Source: Methanoculleus formosensis
GTDB lineage: Archaea; Halobacteriota; Methanomicrobia; Methanomicrobiales; Methanoculleaceae
Direction: 5' to 3'
DNA: 64,000 nt
Assembly: GCF_025384765.1 (NCBI RefSeq)
Contig: NZ_VHLL01000002.1
Span: 496,001-560,000 of the forward strand
This document shows positions 8,420-17,513 of the stretch, piece by piece. The position numbers and the translations under genes were made by a program. Below the pieces are notes generated by a model, which worked only from the letters and a program-made list of their open reading frames with translations, made no database searches and had not been told where the DNA came from. Position 1 is the first letter of the stretch. Each line of letters opens with the position of its first letter.

Positions 8420-10837
8420 TCACTGATATTCCGGGGGCTGGATATCTTTCGGCAGGCCGCCCTTGAAGTGCTGCTGCACCTTCCCGTAGTACTGCCGCAG
8501 CCGCTCGTTCATCGTCGCGTGCACCTTCTCCCGGGCGTTCTCGAAGTGCGACGGCTTCACGGCGACGGCACCCTCCCGCATCGCGAGCATCCCCGCCTCA
8601 CGGCCGAGCGCCTCAAGGTCGGAGCCGACGAACCCCTCGGTGTCAGTCGCGATCTTCTTGAGGAGCCGGTCTCTCGCCGGGTCGTCGAGGGTCACCTTCT
8701 GCTGCGCGAAGAGTTCGACGAGTTTCTTCCGCCGGACGTGGCTCGCGAGCCCCTCATCCTCATTCGGCGCAATCGCGGCGCGGTGCTCCTTCACGTCCTC
8801 GACGCTCACCTGACGGTTCGCACCCACGGCGAGAACCAGGTCTTCAAGATCGTTCTCGGAGAACCCCTCTGTCATCGCCACGAGGTCTTCCATCGTCGAG
8901 CCCTCGAGCGGCATGTAACGGGTGTGGATCGCGAGGATCCTCTCCCGGTCCTCCCGTCCAGGCTCGCCGATGTAGACGAGACGGTCGAACCGGCCGGGGC
9001 GGAGAAGCGCCGGGTCGACCATGTCCGGCCGGTTCGTCGCGCCCATCACGACCACGCCCCGGAGTTCCTCCAGGCCGTCGATCTCGGTCAGGATCTGGTT
9101 TAAGACGCTCTCGATCACGTGCGACTCGGATCCGCCGCCCCGGGCAGTGGCGAGCGCGTCGAGTTCATCGAAGAAGATGATCGACGGGGCCACCTGCCGG
9201 GCTTTCTTGAAGATCTCGCGGACCGCCCGCTCGCTCTCCCCGACCCACTTCGAGAGGAGCTGGGGGCCCTTGACCGGGACGAAGTTCGCGCCGCTCTCGC
9301 TTGCGATCGCCTTTGCGATCAGGGTCTTCCCCGTCCCCGGCGGGCCGTAGAGGAGGACACCCTTCGGCGGCTCGATACCGAGGTTCTCGAACTGCTCCCG
9401 TCGGGTGAGCGGATACTCCACCGCCTCGCGGATGTCCTGCTTCGCCTCTTCAAGTCCTCCGACATCTCCCCAGGCGGTGTGGGGCACTTCGAGGAGGATC
9501 TCCCGCATGGCGCTCGGCCCCACGTCGCGGAGAGCGTCGCGGAAGTCCCTGGCCTGCACCTCCATCTTCTCCAGGGTTTCCGGCGGGATCTCGTCGGCCT
9601 CGAGGTCGATCTCGGGGAGGTAGCGGCGCAGCGCCTTGATCGCCGCCTCACGGGCGAGGGCGGCAAGGTCCGCTCCGACAAATCCGTGGGTCTGCTGGGC
9701 GATGGAGGAGATCGCCACATCATCCGCAAGCGGCATCCCCCGGGTGTGGATCTGGAGCACCTGGATCCGGTCGTCCTCAGACGGAACCCCGATCTCGATC
9801 TCCCGGTCGAACCGTCCGGGGCGGCGGAGCGCAGGGTCGATGGCGTCGAGCCGGTTCGTGGCCCCGATCACCACGACCTGACCCCGTTCCTCCAGTCCGT
9901 CCATCATCGTCAGGAGCTGGGCGACCACCCGCCGCTCGACCTCCCCGGTCACCTCTTCGCGCCGGGGTGCGATCGAGTCGAGTTCGTCGATGAATATGAT
10001 CGCGGGAGCGTGCTGCCGTGCATCCTCAAAGACCTCACGGAGCCGCTGCTCGGATTCACCGTAGTATTTCGAGATCACCTCCGGCCCCGCGATGGATATG
10101 AAGTGTGCCCCGCTCTCGCTCGCGACCGCCTTTGCTATCAGAGTCTTCCCCGTCCCCGGTGGCCCGTAGAGGAGGACACCCTTCGGCGGCTCGATACCGA
10201 GTTTTCTAAAGATCTCCGGGTGGCGCATGGGGAGCTCGATCGTCTCGCGGACACGCTGCAGTTCGCCCTTCAGGCCGCCGACATCCTCGTAGCTGATCCT
10301 TTTGACGCCCTCAAACCCGGCGGCCGGCTTCTCCGAGAACTCGATCTTCGTGTTCTTGGTGATGATCACGGCGTTCTCCGGCTCGACCACCACGGCCTTG
10401 AACGCGACGAGCTGGGGCTGCATGAACGGGAGTCCGGCCTGGATGGGGACAGAGTCGTTCTTCACGACCGGAAAGTCGATCAGCTTGTTGACGACGCTGC
10501 CGTAGTTGATGGGGAGCTGTTTCGGAAGGTCTTCGGGCGGCGCAAGCACGACCCGTTTCGCCTCGGCCTCCTCGTCGAGCGTTCGTATCTTGACCCGGTC
10601 GCCGATGCTCGCACCGGTATTGAGCCGGGTAAAATTGTCGATCCGAACTTTGCCCTGGTGCCAGTCGTTCACCATGGCGCGCCAGACCTTGGCTACGGTG
10701 CGACGCTTCCCTTCGATAGCCACAAGGTCTCCGGGGTTGAGCCGAAGCTGCAGCATGGTGTCAGGGTCAAGCCGTGCCTTGCCTGCCCCCTGATCCTCCG
10801 GATAAGCGCTATCTACCTTCAAGTATATCTCGGGCAT
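8420..10837 (-). CDS. Cdc48/VCP-type AAA+ ATPase (VAT)
   Basis: An 805-residue hexameric unfoldase. The N-domain (about 1-180) has the double-psi barrel start [20 protein letters not shown]1 has Walker A GPPGTGKT at 225-232 and Walker B IFIDE at 281-285; D2 has a second GPPGTGKT near 500 with IIFFDELD and the arginine-finger region [17 protein letters not shown]. It extracts and unfolds proteins, probably feeding the proteasome. The ATG at 10837 has GAGGT two bases ahead, and TATA elements at about 10855 and 10866 (read on the minus strand) give a short leader. It diverges from larC with a shared AT-rich promoter. Confidence 0.96.
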   Translation of the reverse strand: MPEIYLKVDSAYPEDQGAGKARLDPDTMLQLRLNPGDLVAIEGKRRTVAKVWRAMVNDWHQGKVRIDNFTRLNTGASIGDRVKIRTLDEEAEAKRVVLAPPEDLPKQLPINYGSVVNKLIDFPVVKNDSVPIQAGLPFMQPQLVAFKAVVVEPENAVIITKNTKIEFSEKPAAGFEGVKRISYEDVGGLKGELQRVRETIELPMRHPEIFRKLGIEPPKGVLLYGPPGTGKTLIAKAVASESGAHFISIAGPEVISKYYGESEQRLREVFEDARQHAPAIIFIDELDSIAPRREEVTGEVERRVVAQLLTMMDGLEERGQVVVIGATNRLDAIDPALRRPGRFDREIEIGVPSEDDRIQVLQIHTRGMPLADDVAISSIAQQTHGFVGADLAALAREAAIKALRRYLPEIDLEADEIPPETLEKMEVQARDFRDALRDVGPSAMREILLEVPHTAWGDVGGLEEAKQDIREAVEYPLTRREQFENLGIEPPKGVLLYGPPGTGKTLIAKAIASESGANFVPVKGPQLLSKWVGESERAVREIFKKARQVAPSIIFFDELDALATARGGGSESHVIESVLNQILTEIDGLEELRGVVVMGATNRPDMVDPALLRPGRFDRLVYIGEPGREDRERILAIHTRYMPLEGSTMEDLVAMTEGFSENDLEDLVLAVGANRQVSVEDVKEHRAAIAPNEDEGLASHVRRKKLVELFAQQKVTLDDPARDRLLKKIATDTEGFVGSDLEALGREAGMLAMREGAVAVKPSHFENAREKVHATMNERLRQYYGKVQQHFKGGLPKDIQPPEYQ

Positions 10838-10845
10838 TACCTCTA

Positions 10846-10872
10846 GTTCTTATATTTCGGGGATTTATAAGT
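10846..10872. promoter_or_regulatory. Divergent cdc48/larC promoter region
   Basis: The only AT-rich patch here carries TTATATTT (about 10850-10857) and TTTATAAGT (about 10863-10871). Read rightward, the first lies about 30 bases before the larC ATG. Read leftward, the second lies about 29 bases before the cdc48 ATG. Both genes would then have very short leaders. Confidence 0.5.
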
Positions 10873-10883
10873 ACTGGAGACGC

Positions 10884-12074
10884 ATGAACATACTTCTCTT
10901 CGACCCGTTCAACGGAGCCGCAGGCGACATGATCATCGGAACCCTCCTCGATCTGGGGGCCGATGAAGGGCTCGTCCGGGCAGCCATGCGCTCCGTCGTC
11001 GGGGAACCGACGATAGAACGGGTTGACCGCTCCGGCATCAGGGCCGTCCGGGTGAGAGCGCATGCCCCGGTGCACCACCGCACCCTCGAGGAGGTGCTCG
11101 ACCGGGTGGCCGAAAGCGACGCTCCCGCACCTGCCCGGGAGACGGCACGGCGGGTCTTTCTCCGGATACACCAGGCCGAGGAGAGTATCCACGGGACAGG
11201 AGCGCACTTCCACGAGGTAGGTGCGGACGACGCCATCGCCGACGTGGTGGGGGCCTGCACAGCCCTTCACTCCCTCGGCGTCGATGCGGTCGGCGTCCGC
11301 CCGGTTGCCCTCGGGAGTGGGTGTATGGTCGGTGCGCACGGAACCTTCCCCGTCCCCGCCCCCGCGACCGTCGCGATCCTCGCAGACTCGGAACTTGCGA
11401 CCGTCTCCGGAGACGAGGAGCGGGAACTCTGCACCCCAACGGGGGCCGCCCTCCTCGCCGAGTTCTCAACCGTCCGGCCCGACGACCTCGGCCCCGCCTG
11501 GATCAGGGCCGTCGGCTACGGGGCGGGGAGCAGGAACCCCCCGGGGAGGCCGAACGTCCTCCGTTCGATGCTCCTTGTGACGGAGGAGGTGTCCGGCGGC
11601 GACCGGATCGACATCCTGGAGACGAACATCGACGACGTCACCGGGGAGACCCTCGCCTACACGATCGCACGCCTGATGGAGGAGGGGGCACGGGATGCGA
11701 GCGCCACCCCCGTCGTGATGAAGAAGGGGAGGAGCGGCCACCTCGTCAGGGTTATCTGCCGCCCCGACGCAACTGACCACCTCATCGGGGTGATGGCCGC
11801 CGAACTCGGGACGCTCGGGATACGGTGCATCCCGATGGTTCACCGTTCCGTCGCGAAGCGGACGATCGAGCCGGTCACAGTGACCATCCAGGGCAAGGAG
11901 CGGACGATCGACGTCAAGTGCGGCTGGTCGGGAGGGAAGATCGTCTCGTTCAAGGCGGAGTACGAACAGGCGGCGGCGTGCGCACGGGAGACCGGACTCC
12001 CGTTCCGGGAGGTCGCCGGGACGGTTGAGGCGGCCGCACGCAGCCTCTTCGCCGGGCGGGGTCTGCTCCCATGA
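10884..12074 (+). CDS. larC: LarC-like nickel pincer cofactor biosynthesis protein (DUF111)
   Basis: A 396-residue protein that starts with the family signature LLFDPFNGAAGDMI (4-17) and has the conserved HFHEVGADDAIADVVG and TPTGAALLAEF segments. In lactobacilli LarC is a CTP-dependent cyclometallase that inserts nickel into the pyridinium dithiocarboxylate cofactor. Methanogens carry homologues whose substrate is not settled, but they need much nickel for F430 and hydrogenases. GGAG lies ahead of the ATG. Its stop overlaps the start of radB (ATGA), so the two are co-translated. Confidence 0.88.
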   Translation: MNILLFDPFNGAAGDMIIGTLLDLGADEGLVRAAMRSVVGEPTIERVDRSGIRAVRVRAHAPVHHRTLEEVLDRVAESDAPAPARETARRVFLRIHQAEESIHGTGAHFHEVGADDAIADVVGACTALHSLGVDAVGVRPVALGSGCMVGAHGTFPVPAPATVAILADSELATVSGDEERELCTPTGAALLAEFSTVRPDDLGPAWIRAVGYGAGSRNPPGRPNVLRSMLLVTEEVSGGDRIDILETNIDDVTGETLAYTIARLMEEGARDASATPVVMKKGRSGHLVRVICRPDATDHLIGVMAAELGTLGIRCIPMVHRSVAKRTIEPVTVTIQGKERTIDVKCGWSGGKIVSFKAEYEQAAACARETGLPFREVAGTVEAAARSLFAGRGLLP

Positions 12075-12748
12075 AGACTGACCGGGTCAGCACGGGAACC
12101 CCGGCGCTCGACGAGATGCTCGGCGGCGGGCTCGAGCGGCGAGCGATAACCCAGATCTACGGCGAGCCCGCGAGCGGGAAGAGCACCCTCTGCCTGATGG
12201 CGGCGGTGGCCTCCCTCCGGGCGGGGAACTCGGTCGTCTACATCGACACCGAAGGGTTCTCGGTCGAGCGATTCAGCCAGGTGGCCGGGGAGAGCGCCGG
12301 GACGCTTGCCGACCGGCTCTACCTCTTCGAGCCGCTCGACTTCGCCCAGCAGGGGACGATGATCGCCGATTCCGAAGGGTTGCTCAGGAAGAACGGCCAC
12401 GCTCCCGTGGGGCTGCTGGTGATGGACTCGGCCACCGCCCTCTACCGGACGGAACTCGATCTCGGGCGGGAGGCGATACGGAAACTCTCGCACCACATGA
12501 TAAAACTCCTCGGCCTCGCAAAGAAGTACGATATCCCCGTCCTGATCACGAACCAGATCTACATGGACATCGAGCGTGACCGTGCGGAGGGACTCGGGGG
12601 GACGGGGCTCGAACACCTCTCGAAGGCCATCATACGGCTTGAAAAGAAGGATGGCGTCCGGCGGGCGATCCTCCGGAAGCACCGGTCCCGGCCGGAAGGG
12701 CTCACCTTCGATTTTGTGCTGACCGAAGACGGGATCAGAACGGTATAA
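12071..12748 (+). CDS. radB: DNA repair and recombination protein RadB
   Basis: A 225-residue RecA/RadA-family protein without the N-terminal helix-hairpin-helix domain of RadA, as expected for the euryarchaeal paralogue RadB. Walker A GEPASGKST is at 31-39 and Walker B LLVMDSAT near 117-124. The C-terminal part holds SKAIIRLEKKDGVRRAIL, which fits the core ATPase. RadB modulates RadA-mediated strand exchange in archaeal homologous recombination. It overlaps larC by four bases at the start, and its end overlaps the convergent dapF by 14 bases. Confidence 0.92.
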   Translation: MKTDRVSTGTPALDEMLGGGLERRAITQIYGEPASGKSTLCLMAAVASLRAGNSVVYIDTEGFSVERFSQVAGESAGTLADRLYLFEPLDFAQQGTMIADSEGLLRKNGHAPVGLLVMDSATALYRTELDLGREAIRKLSHHMIKLLGLAKKYDIPVLITNQIYMDIERDRAEGLGGTGLEHLSKAIIRLEKKDGVRRAILRKHRSRPEGLTFDFVLTEDGIRTV

Positions 12749-13553
12749 CGCCGGAAAAGACCGTCTCGGCGGGGCCTTCCATCGTGACGGTCTCGCCGAA
12801 GCGTATCACGAGCGGGCCGCCTCTCGTCTCGACCCTGACCATCTCGCCGACCTTGCCGAGATGCCGGGCGACCGCGGCCGACGCCGTCGCGCCGGTCCCG
12901 CAGCTCTCGGTCTCGCCCTCGACGCCGCGCTCGAACGTCCGGATTCGGATCGTGTCGTTGCCGGCCTCTTCGACGAAGTTGACGTTCGCGCCTTCCGGGA
13001 AGGTGGGGTGGTTCCGGATCGCCGGGCCGACAATGCCAATCTCGACGGTGCCGATCTCTTTTACGAAGACGACCGCGTGGGGAACCCCGGTGTTTGCGGC
13101 GTAGACGGTGAAACCCCGGATCTCCTCTCTGTATTCACCGTTCCCGGTGGCCGGGAGAGAGCTCCGCTCGAACGCGGGCGTCGGCATCGTGATCGCCGCG
13201 GTGAACTCGTCGTCCGTATAGCCTGCCGAGACCCGGACGATCCCGGCCCCGGTCTCAACCGAGCAGGACTCTTTGACGTATCCGGCGTCGTAGGCGTACT
13301 TCGCGAGGCACCGGATGCCGTTCCCGCACATCGCGGCCTCACTCTCATCGGGCTGAAAGAGTCGCATCCGGACGTCGGCGCTATCCGACGCCTGGAGGAA
13401 GAGGATGCCGTCGGCGCCGATGCCGAACCTGCGGTCGCAGAAGAGCGCCGCAAACCCTCCCTTCATATCCTCGGGGATGATCTCTCCTTTGAGTTCGTCG
13501 ATCAGGACGAAGTCGTTGCCGTTTCCGTGCAGTTTGGTGAACGCGATCTCCAT
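12735..13553 (-). CDS. dapF: Diaminopimelate epimerase
   Basis: A 272-residue enzyme that interconverts LL- and meso-diaminopimelate in lysine synthesis. The two catalytic cysteines are visible as Cys76 in MCGNGIRC and Cys218 in ESCGTGATA, with the N-terminal LHGNGNDFVLID signature. Length is normal. ATG 13553 is preferred over more distant in-frame starts because AAAGGAGAGG lies just upstream and the protein then begins like other DapF enzymes. It converges on radB. Confidence 0.95.
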   Translation of the reverse strand: MEIAFTKLHGNGNDFVLIDELKGEIIPEDMKGGFAALFCDRRFGIGADGILFLQASDSADVRMRLFQPDESEAAMCGNGIRCLAKYAYDAGYVKESCSVETGAGIVRVSAGYTDDEFTAAITMPTPAFERSSLPATGNGEYREEIRGFTVYAANTGVPHAVVFVKEIGTVEIGIVGPAIRNHPTFPEGANVNFVEEAGNDTIRIRTFERGVEGETESCGTGATASAAVARHLGKVGEMVRVETRGGPLVIRFGETVTMEGPAETVFSGVIPF

Positions 13554-13697
13554 GGATAGTAGCCTCTCCTTTAGATATGGGAGCGGCGGGTGATAAACCG
13601 TGAGGATTGAGGGGGGACTCATGCGGGCGCGAGGATGGAGCGGAACCGCACCATACAATACTTATATACCCCTCCCGAAACCAGAATATAGGTGCGT

Positions 13698-13982
13698 ATG
13701 GCCATGAAACTCAAACTCCTGGATCTGACCGATGAAAGGGCCCGGATCCTCTTTGAAGGCGAAGGCAACACCTATATCGACGCGCTCGCCGCCGAACTCC
13801 TCCGCGACCCGCAGGTGGATGTGGCGCAGCGCAAGCAGGCATTCCGGTTCACGGACCCCGAACTGCTCGTCACCACGGTCGGCGGTCGCCCACCTCTTCT
13901 TGCAATCACCGATGCGGCAAAGCGGCTCTCCGGCTACGCCGGTGAACTCCTCCAGCAGATGGAGACCCTCGATACTGCTTAA
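13698..13982 (+). CDS. rpoL: DNA-directed RNA polymerase subunit L (Rpo11)
   Basis: A roughly 94-residue protein of the Rpo11/Rpb11 family with KLKLLDLTDERARILFEGEG and an FRFTDPELLVTTVGG core. It dimerises with subunit D at the base of the polymerase assembly platform. A clear TATA box, CTTATATACC at about 13660-13669, puts the transcript start near 13690, so the mRNA is close to leaderless. Candidate starts are GTG 13692, ATG 13698 and ATG 13704; 13698 is a compromise. Confidence 0.9.
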   Translation: MAMKLKLLDLTDERARILFEGEGNTYIDALAAELLRDPQVDVAQRKQAFRFTDPELLVTTVGGRPPLLAITDAAKRLSGYAGELLQQMETLDTA

Positions 13983-14232
13983 TTACCCTGAATAAGAGCA
14001 TCGAAGGCTTCGCCCGGGTTGCCCGGGAAGTCTTTCCGTCATCGCAGAGCAGGCGCTTTGCGTGGACGGATGATCCCGGTCAGGGACGATATCCTGTCGT
14101 CGGCCGGGGCTCGAACTCCTTTCGAGAGGATCGACTCCGGCTCCGCTCCATCGGGAGCCTGCAACGGTCTCGCCCACGCCCGTCTCCGGGAAGAAGAGGA
14201 GGGGATGTGGGTGGAGATCAGAAAAGACGCGA

Positions 14233-14850
14233 TCAGTCCACGCGCTCGGTGAAGATGATCGTTCCGGCGATCCGGGTGATCTTGATCTTCACCGTCTGGC
14301 CCGGTTTTGCATTCGCAACATACATCGTGTAGCGATCCAGTTTTACCACGCCGTCGCCGCGCTTCGAGAGGAACTGCGGGGTGACGTCCATGATTGCGCC
14401 CTCGGTCGGTTTCGACGCTGCGGAGGGGTCAACGAGCGCCTTCCGCTTCCGCACCGGCCGATGGCCGCCGCAGGCGTCGCACCGGAGCGTCAGGACACGC
14501 TCGGTCTTGACCAGGCGGGTGTCGGGCTTCCCGCACTCCGAACAGATGACGTAGTCGTCGACATAGCTCTTGATGATCGTGGCGATCTGCTCCTGCTCGA
14601 ACTTCCCGGAGAAGACCGCCCGCGTCCCCTCAACCTTGCCGGCGGTGCCGAGCTCGCCGAGGAGGTGCTTCATCAGGTGTTCCTGGTCGCGCCGGAGGGT
14701 ACTCGCGATCTCGGCAAAGTTCTCAAGAACCGTGGTCTTCCCCTCGATAAAGACACGGGCGGGCGGAACCGTGAACCGGTCCTCGAACTCCGTCGGCTCC
14801 GTGATATTGGTATACGCCTTCTTCAGAAGGTCTTCGTATGACGGGCTCAT
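14233..14850 (-). CDS. eif2b: Translation initiation factor aIF2 subunit beta with C-terminal TRAM domain
   Basis: A 205-residue protein. Residues 1-95 form the aIF2-beta alpha/beta domain. A zinc ribbon uses Cys103, Cys106, Cys124 and Cys127 (VICSECG and LRCDACG). Residues 146-205 form a TRAM-type RNA-binding barrel ([22 protein letters not shown]). aIF2 delivers initiator tRNA to the small subunit. The TRAM tail is absent from eukaryotic eIF2-beta; it is known in several methanogens and adds an RNA-binding module. ATG 14850 is chosen because it begins the conserved [12 protein letters not shown] segment. Confidence 0.92.
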   Translation of the reverse strand: MSPSYEDLLKKAYTNITEPTEFEDRFTVPPARVFIEGKTTVLENFAEIASTLRRDQEHLMKHLLGELGTAGKVEGTRAVFSGKFEQEQIATIIKSYVDDYVICSECGKPDTRLVKTERVLTLRCDACGGHRPVRKRKALVDPSAASKPTEGAIMDVTPQFLSKRGDGVVKLDRYTMYVANAKPGQTVKIKITRIAGTIIFTERVD

Positions 14851-14952
14851 ACTCAGGTATTGGTCGTACCACGTCAAAAAGTGAGTACCTCAAGAGGGCC
14901 TGCACCACGTTCATGCGAGTAGGCGACCCCCTCGCCGGGATGAAACATCAGG

Positions 14953-15171
14953 TCATCGCTCTAAAACGACCATCCCGCCCTCCGCCCGACGAACGAGATC
15001 GGCGTTCTTCCCCTGAACTGCCCGGGGGATGCCTTTGAGGTACATGCCGACCTTCGAGTAGCCGGCGAGATCCTTCACCTCAACAAGATCGCCGCCGACC
15101 AGGGAGGAGAGACGCTCGGCGACTGCCCGGGTGTTGCCGGTCTCGGAGTGGCATATGATGCAAACGGACAT
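14953..15171 (-). CDS. Truncated flavodoxin-like protein
   Basis: A 72-residue product that begins exactly like a flavodoxin: strand IICHSETGNTRAVAERL with the phosphate-binding SETGNT loop at residues 9-14, then VEVKDLAGYSKVGMYLKG. It stops (TGA) after the second strand, where a flavodoxin of 140-200 residues should continue. The 100 bases downstream contain no continuation in any frame before the aIF2-beta start. It is either a decayed gene that lost its 3' half or a very small FMN-loop protein. The first is more likely. Confidence 0.6.
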   Translation of the reverse strand: MSVCIICHSETGNTRAVAERLSSLVGGDLVEVKDLAGYSKVGMYLKGIPRAVQGKNADLVRRAEGGMVVLER

Positions 15172-15228
15172 ACCGGAGGGTGGCGGTGGCGACCATATAC
15201 GGATATCGGCGGGAAAAAAAGAAGGGGG

Positions 15229-16218
15229 TTACTTCTTGAACTGCGGCATGAACGAACGGATCTCCGCACCCACCTCTTCGATCAGGTGCTCCTCGTCCGC
15301 CCTCGTCAGCGCGGTAAAGACCGGGCGGTTCACCATGTTCTCAAGCATCCACTCCTTCGCGAACTCGCCGCTCTGGATCTCCTCAAGGATCTCCTGCATC
15401 GCCGCGTAGGTCTCCGGCCCGATGACGCGGGGGCCGCGGGTCAGGTCGCCATACTGAGCGGTGTTGCTGATCGAGTCGCGCATCTTCGTGAACCCGCCCT
15501 CGTAGATCAGGTCGACGATGAGCTTCGTCTCGTGCAGGACCTCGAGGTAGGCCATCTCCGGCGCGTACCCGGCATCCACCAGGGTCTCGAACCCGGCCTT
15601 GATGAGAGAGGTGATCCCACCGCAGAGAACCGCCTGCTCCCCGAAGAGGTCGGTCTCGGTCTCCTCTGCAAACGTCGTCTCGAAGACGACCGCGCGGGTC
15701 GCCCCGATCCCGCGGGCGTAGGCGAGCGCGATGGCCCGTGCCGCCCCCGTGGCGTCCTGGTGGACGGCAATGAGGGCAGGGACACCCTTGCCTTCTTCGT
15801 AGGTCCGGCGGACCATGTGGCCGGGGCCCTTCGGGGCAACCATCACCACATCGATGGTGGGCGGAGGGACGATCTGGCCGTAGTGGATATTGAAGCCGTG
15901 GGAGAACATCAGGCAGGCGTTCTCCCGGATATTGGGGCTGATCTCGGCGCGGTAGATTGCTCCCTGGTTCTCGTCCGGGAGGAGGATCTGGATGACGTCG
16001 GCGCGCTTGACCGCTTCGGCCACGGAGTAGACCTCAAAACCGTCTTCGGATGCTCTCTGCCAGCTGCCGCCGGGCCGCAGGCCGATGACGACCCGGCACC
16101 CGGAATCACGCAGGTTCAGCGCCTGTCCGCGTCCCTGGGAGCCATAGCCGATGACGGCGATGGTCTTGCCCTCCAGGGTGCGAGGGTCCGCATCGGACTC
16201 ATAGAATTTCTGCACCAT
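15229..16218 (-). CDS. ilvC: Ketol-acid reductoisomerase (class I)
   Basis: A 329-residue NADPH enzyme that converts acetolactate and acetohydroxybutyrate in valine, isoleucine and leucine synthesis. The Rossmann loop is [10 protein letters not shown] near 24-33. The metal-binding helical domain has [14 protein letters not shown] and [14 protein letters not shown], which carry the conserved acidic ligands. Length is typical of the short class I enzymes. A TATA-like AATATTTATC lies at about 16246-16255 on the minus strand, 30-35 bases ahead of the ATG. The gene diverges from mptA. Confidence 0.96.
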   Translation of the reverse strand: MVQKFYESDADPRTLEGKTIAVIGYGSQGRGQALNLRDSGCRVVIGLRPGGSWQRASEDGFEVYSVAEAVKRADVIQILLPDENQGAIYRAEISPNIRENACLMFSHGFNIHYGQIVPPPTIDVVMVAPKGPGHMVRRTYEEGKGVPALIAVHQDATGAARAIALAYARGIGATRAVVFETTFAEETETDLFGEQAVLCGGITSLIKAGFETLVDAGYAPEMAYLEVLHETKLIVDLIYEGGFTKMRDSISNTAQYGDLTRGPRVIGPETYAAMQEILEEIQSGEFAKEWMLENMVNRPVFTALTRADEEHLIEEVGAEIRSFMPQFKK

Positions 16219-16347
16219 AGATACTCACACCCCGTTGGACAGCAGACTTGATAAATATTATATCAGAGAATCTCTCTGGTGCACAGAGGGTCACTTTAAG
16301 GTTGATGACGAGAAACCTTACTCTCAACACGCTATTGAGGATTTGTA

Positions 16348-17289
16348 ATGGAACTGCCAGATGTCCAGTCCAGCCTGCCGGAGGTCCGTATCAACCTGAC
16401 CAGGGTGGGCGTGAAGAACGTCCAGAAACTCGTTGAAGTCGCACGGTCAGGTAAGCGGCCGGTTGTCTTCATCTCCAAATTCGACGTCTTCGTCGATCTC
16501 CCCGGAAGCCTCAAAGGGGCGAATCTCTCCCGGAACTTCGAGGTGATTGACGACGTACTGCAGCAGGCCATCGACGGCGACGTGAATGAGATCGAGGAGC
16601 TCTGCAGCGCAGTAGCGAGGAAACTCCTCGACCGGCACGAATACGCGGAACGAACCGAGGTCAGGATGCGGAGCCAGTTCATGGTCCGGCGGGAGACCCC
16701 GGTCAGCGAGACGAGTTGCCACGAGGTCGTGAACGTCCACGCACGCGCAGTAGCCCAGAGGAACGACGGAAACCCGATCATCCGAAAGAGCATCGGCGCC
16801 GAAGTGACCGGGATGACCGCCTGCCCCTGCGCCCAGAACATCATGAAGGATCATGCCCTGCATGTCCTCGAAAACCTCGGGGTGGAGGAAGACAAGATCG
16901 AGGCGTTCCTCGAAGAGGTGCCGATGGCCACGCACAACCAGCGTGGGCGGGGTTTCCTCTGCATCGAGATCGACGACGACCAGCACATCAGTCTCGAGAA
17001 GATCATCAAGATCCTGAAGGATTCCATGAGTGCACGTATCTACGAGCTCCTCAAGCGGGGCGACGAGAGTTACGTGGTGATGGAAGCTCATAAGAATCCC
17101 CGGTTCGTAGAAGACTGCGTACGCGAGATGGCCCGCAAGGTGATCGCGCAGTTCCACGATCTGCCCGGAGACTCCGTAGTCACTATCAAGCAGACGAACG
17201 AGGAGAGCATCCACCAGCACAATGCATACGCAGAACGAAAAGCAACGATAGCGGAACTCGTCTCAGAGATGGACGAGGGCACTCTCTAG
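16348..17289 (+). CDS. mptA: GTP cyclohydrolase MptA
   Basis: A 313-residue Fe(II)-dependent GTP cyclohydrolase of the FolE2/MptA family. It makes 7,8-dihydroneopterin 2',3'-cyclic phosphate, the first step to tetrahydromethanopterin (and archaeosine) in methanogens. Family motifs include GMTACPCAQ, with the metal-ligand Cys, and MATHNQRGRG. Length fits. It is followed by a T-rich stretch (CACATTTTTATAC near 17306) that can act as terminator before the frh promoter. Confidence 0.95.
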   Translation: MELPDVQSSLPEVRINLTRVGVKNVQKLVEVARSGKRPVVFISKFDVFVDLPGSLKGANLSRNFEVIDDVLQQAIDGDVNEIEELCSAVARKLLDRHEYAERTEVRMRSQFMVRRETPVSETSCHEVVNVHARAVAQRNDGNPIIRKSIGAEVTGMTACPCAQNIMKDHALHVLENLGVEEDKIEAFLEEVPMATHNQRGRGFLCIEIDDDQHISLEKIIKILKDSMSARIYELLKRGDESYVVMEAHKNPRFVEDCVREMARKVIAQFHDLPGDSVVTIKQTNEESIHQHNAYAERKATIAELVSEMDEGTL

Positions 17290-17384
17290 ATTCAATAAAA
17301 TTTCACATTTTTATACTGCATAGAACTATTCTGCTACTGCGTATTACCAATTCTCGCCACCGTAACACTATCGAATGTCCTAAA

Positions 17385-17487
17385 GCGAAAGATATAAACT
17401 CTGTTTTCTTCATAATCCTTGTTGACGTACTCGAGTACGTTTTCAGTACAGAATTGTGTGGTAACACCAGTATAGTGTTCAGAACAC
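17385..17487 (+). promoter_or_regulatory. frh operon promoter with 16-bp palindrome and second dyad in the leader
   Basis: A BRE/TATA pair (GCGAAA at 17385-17390, GATATAAAC at 17391-17399) predicts transcription from about 17420. ACGTACTCGAGTACGT at 17425-17440 is a perfect palindrome just downstream of that point. A second dyad, GTGTTC-A-GAACAC, spans 17475-17487, shortly before the ribosome site of frhA. Both are placed where a repressor or leader structure could control hydrogenase expression. No regulator is identified. Confidence 0.5.
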
Positions 17488-17513
17488 CAAAATATCGGAA
17501 TGAGGCGATATAT

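Noticed and set aside
9119-10846. 575-codon plus frame opposite cdc48
   Set aside because: Complete overlap with a well-supported AAA+ gene and composition typical of a complementary-frame artefact.
13983-14232. Possible tRNA or small gene in the gap between rpoL and aIF2-beta (TTCGAGC on the minus strand near 14110)
   Set aside because: The bases on either side of TTCGAGC do not form a T-arm stem and no cloverleaf can be drawn; a CCCGGG-TTG-CCCGGG hairpin (about 14013-14027) is the only clear structure.
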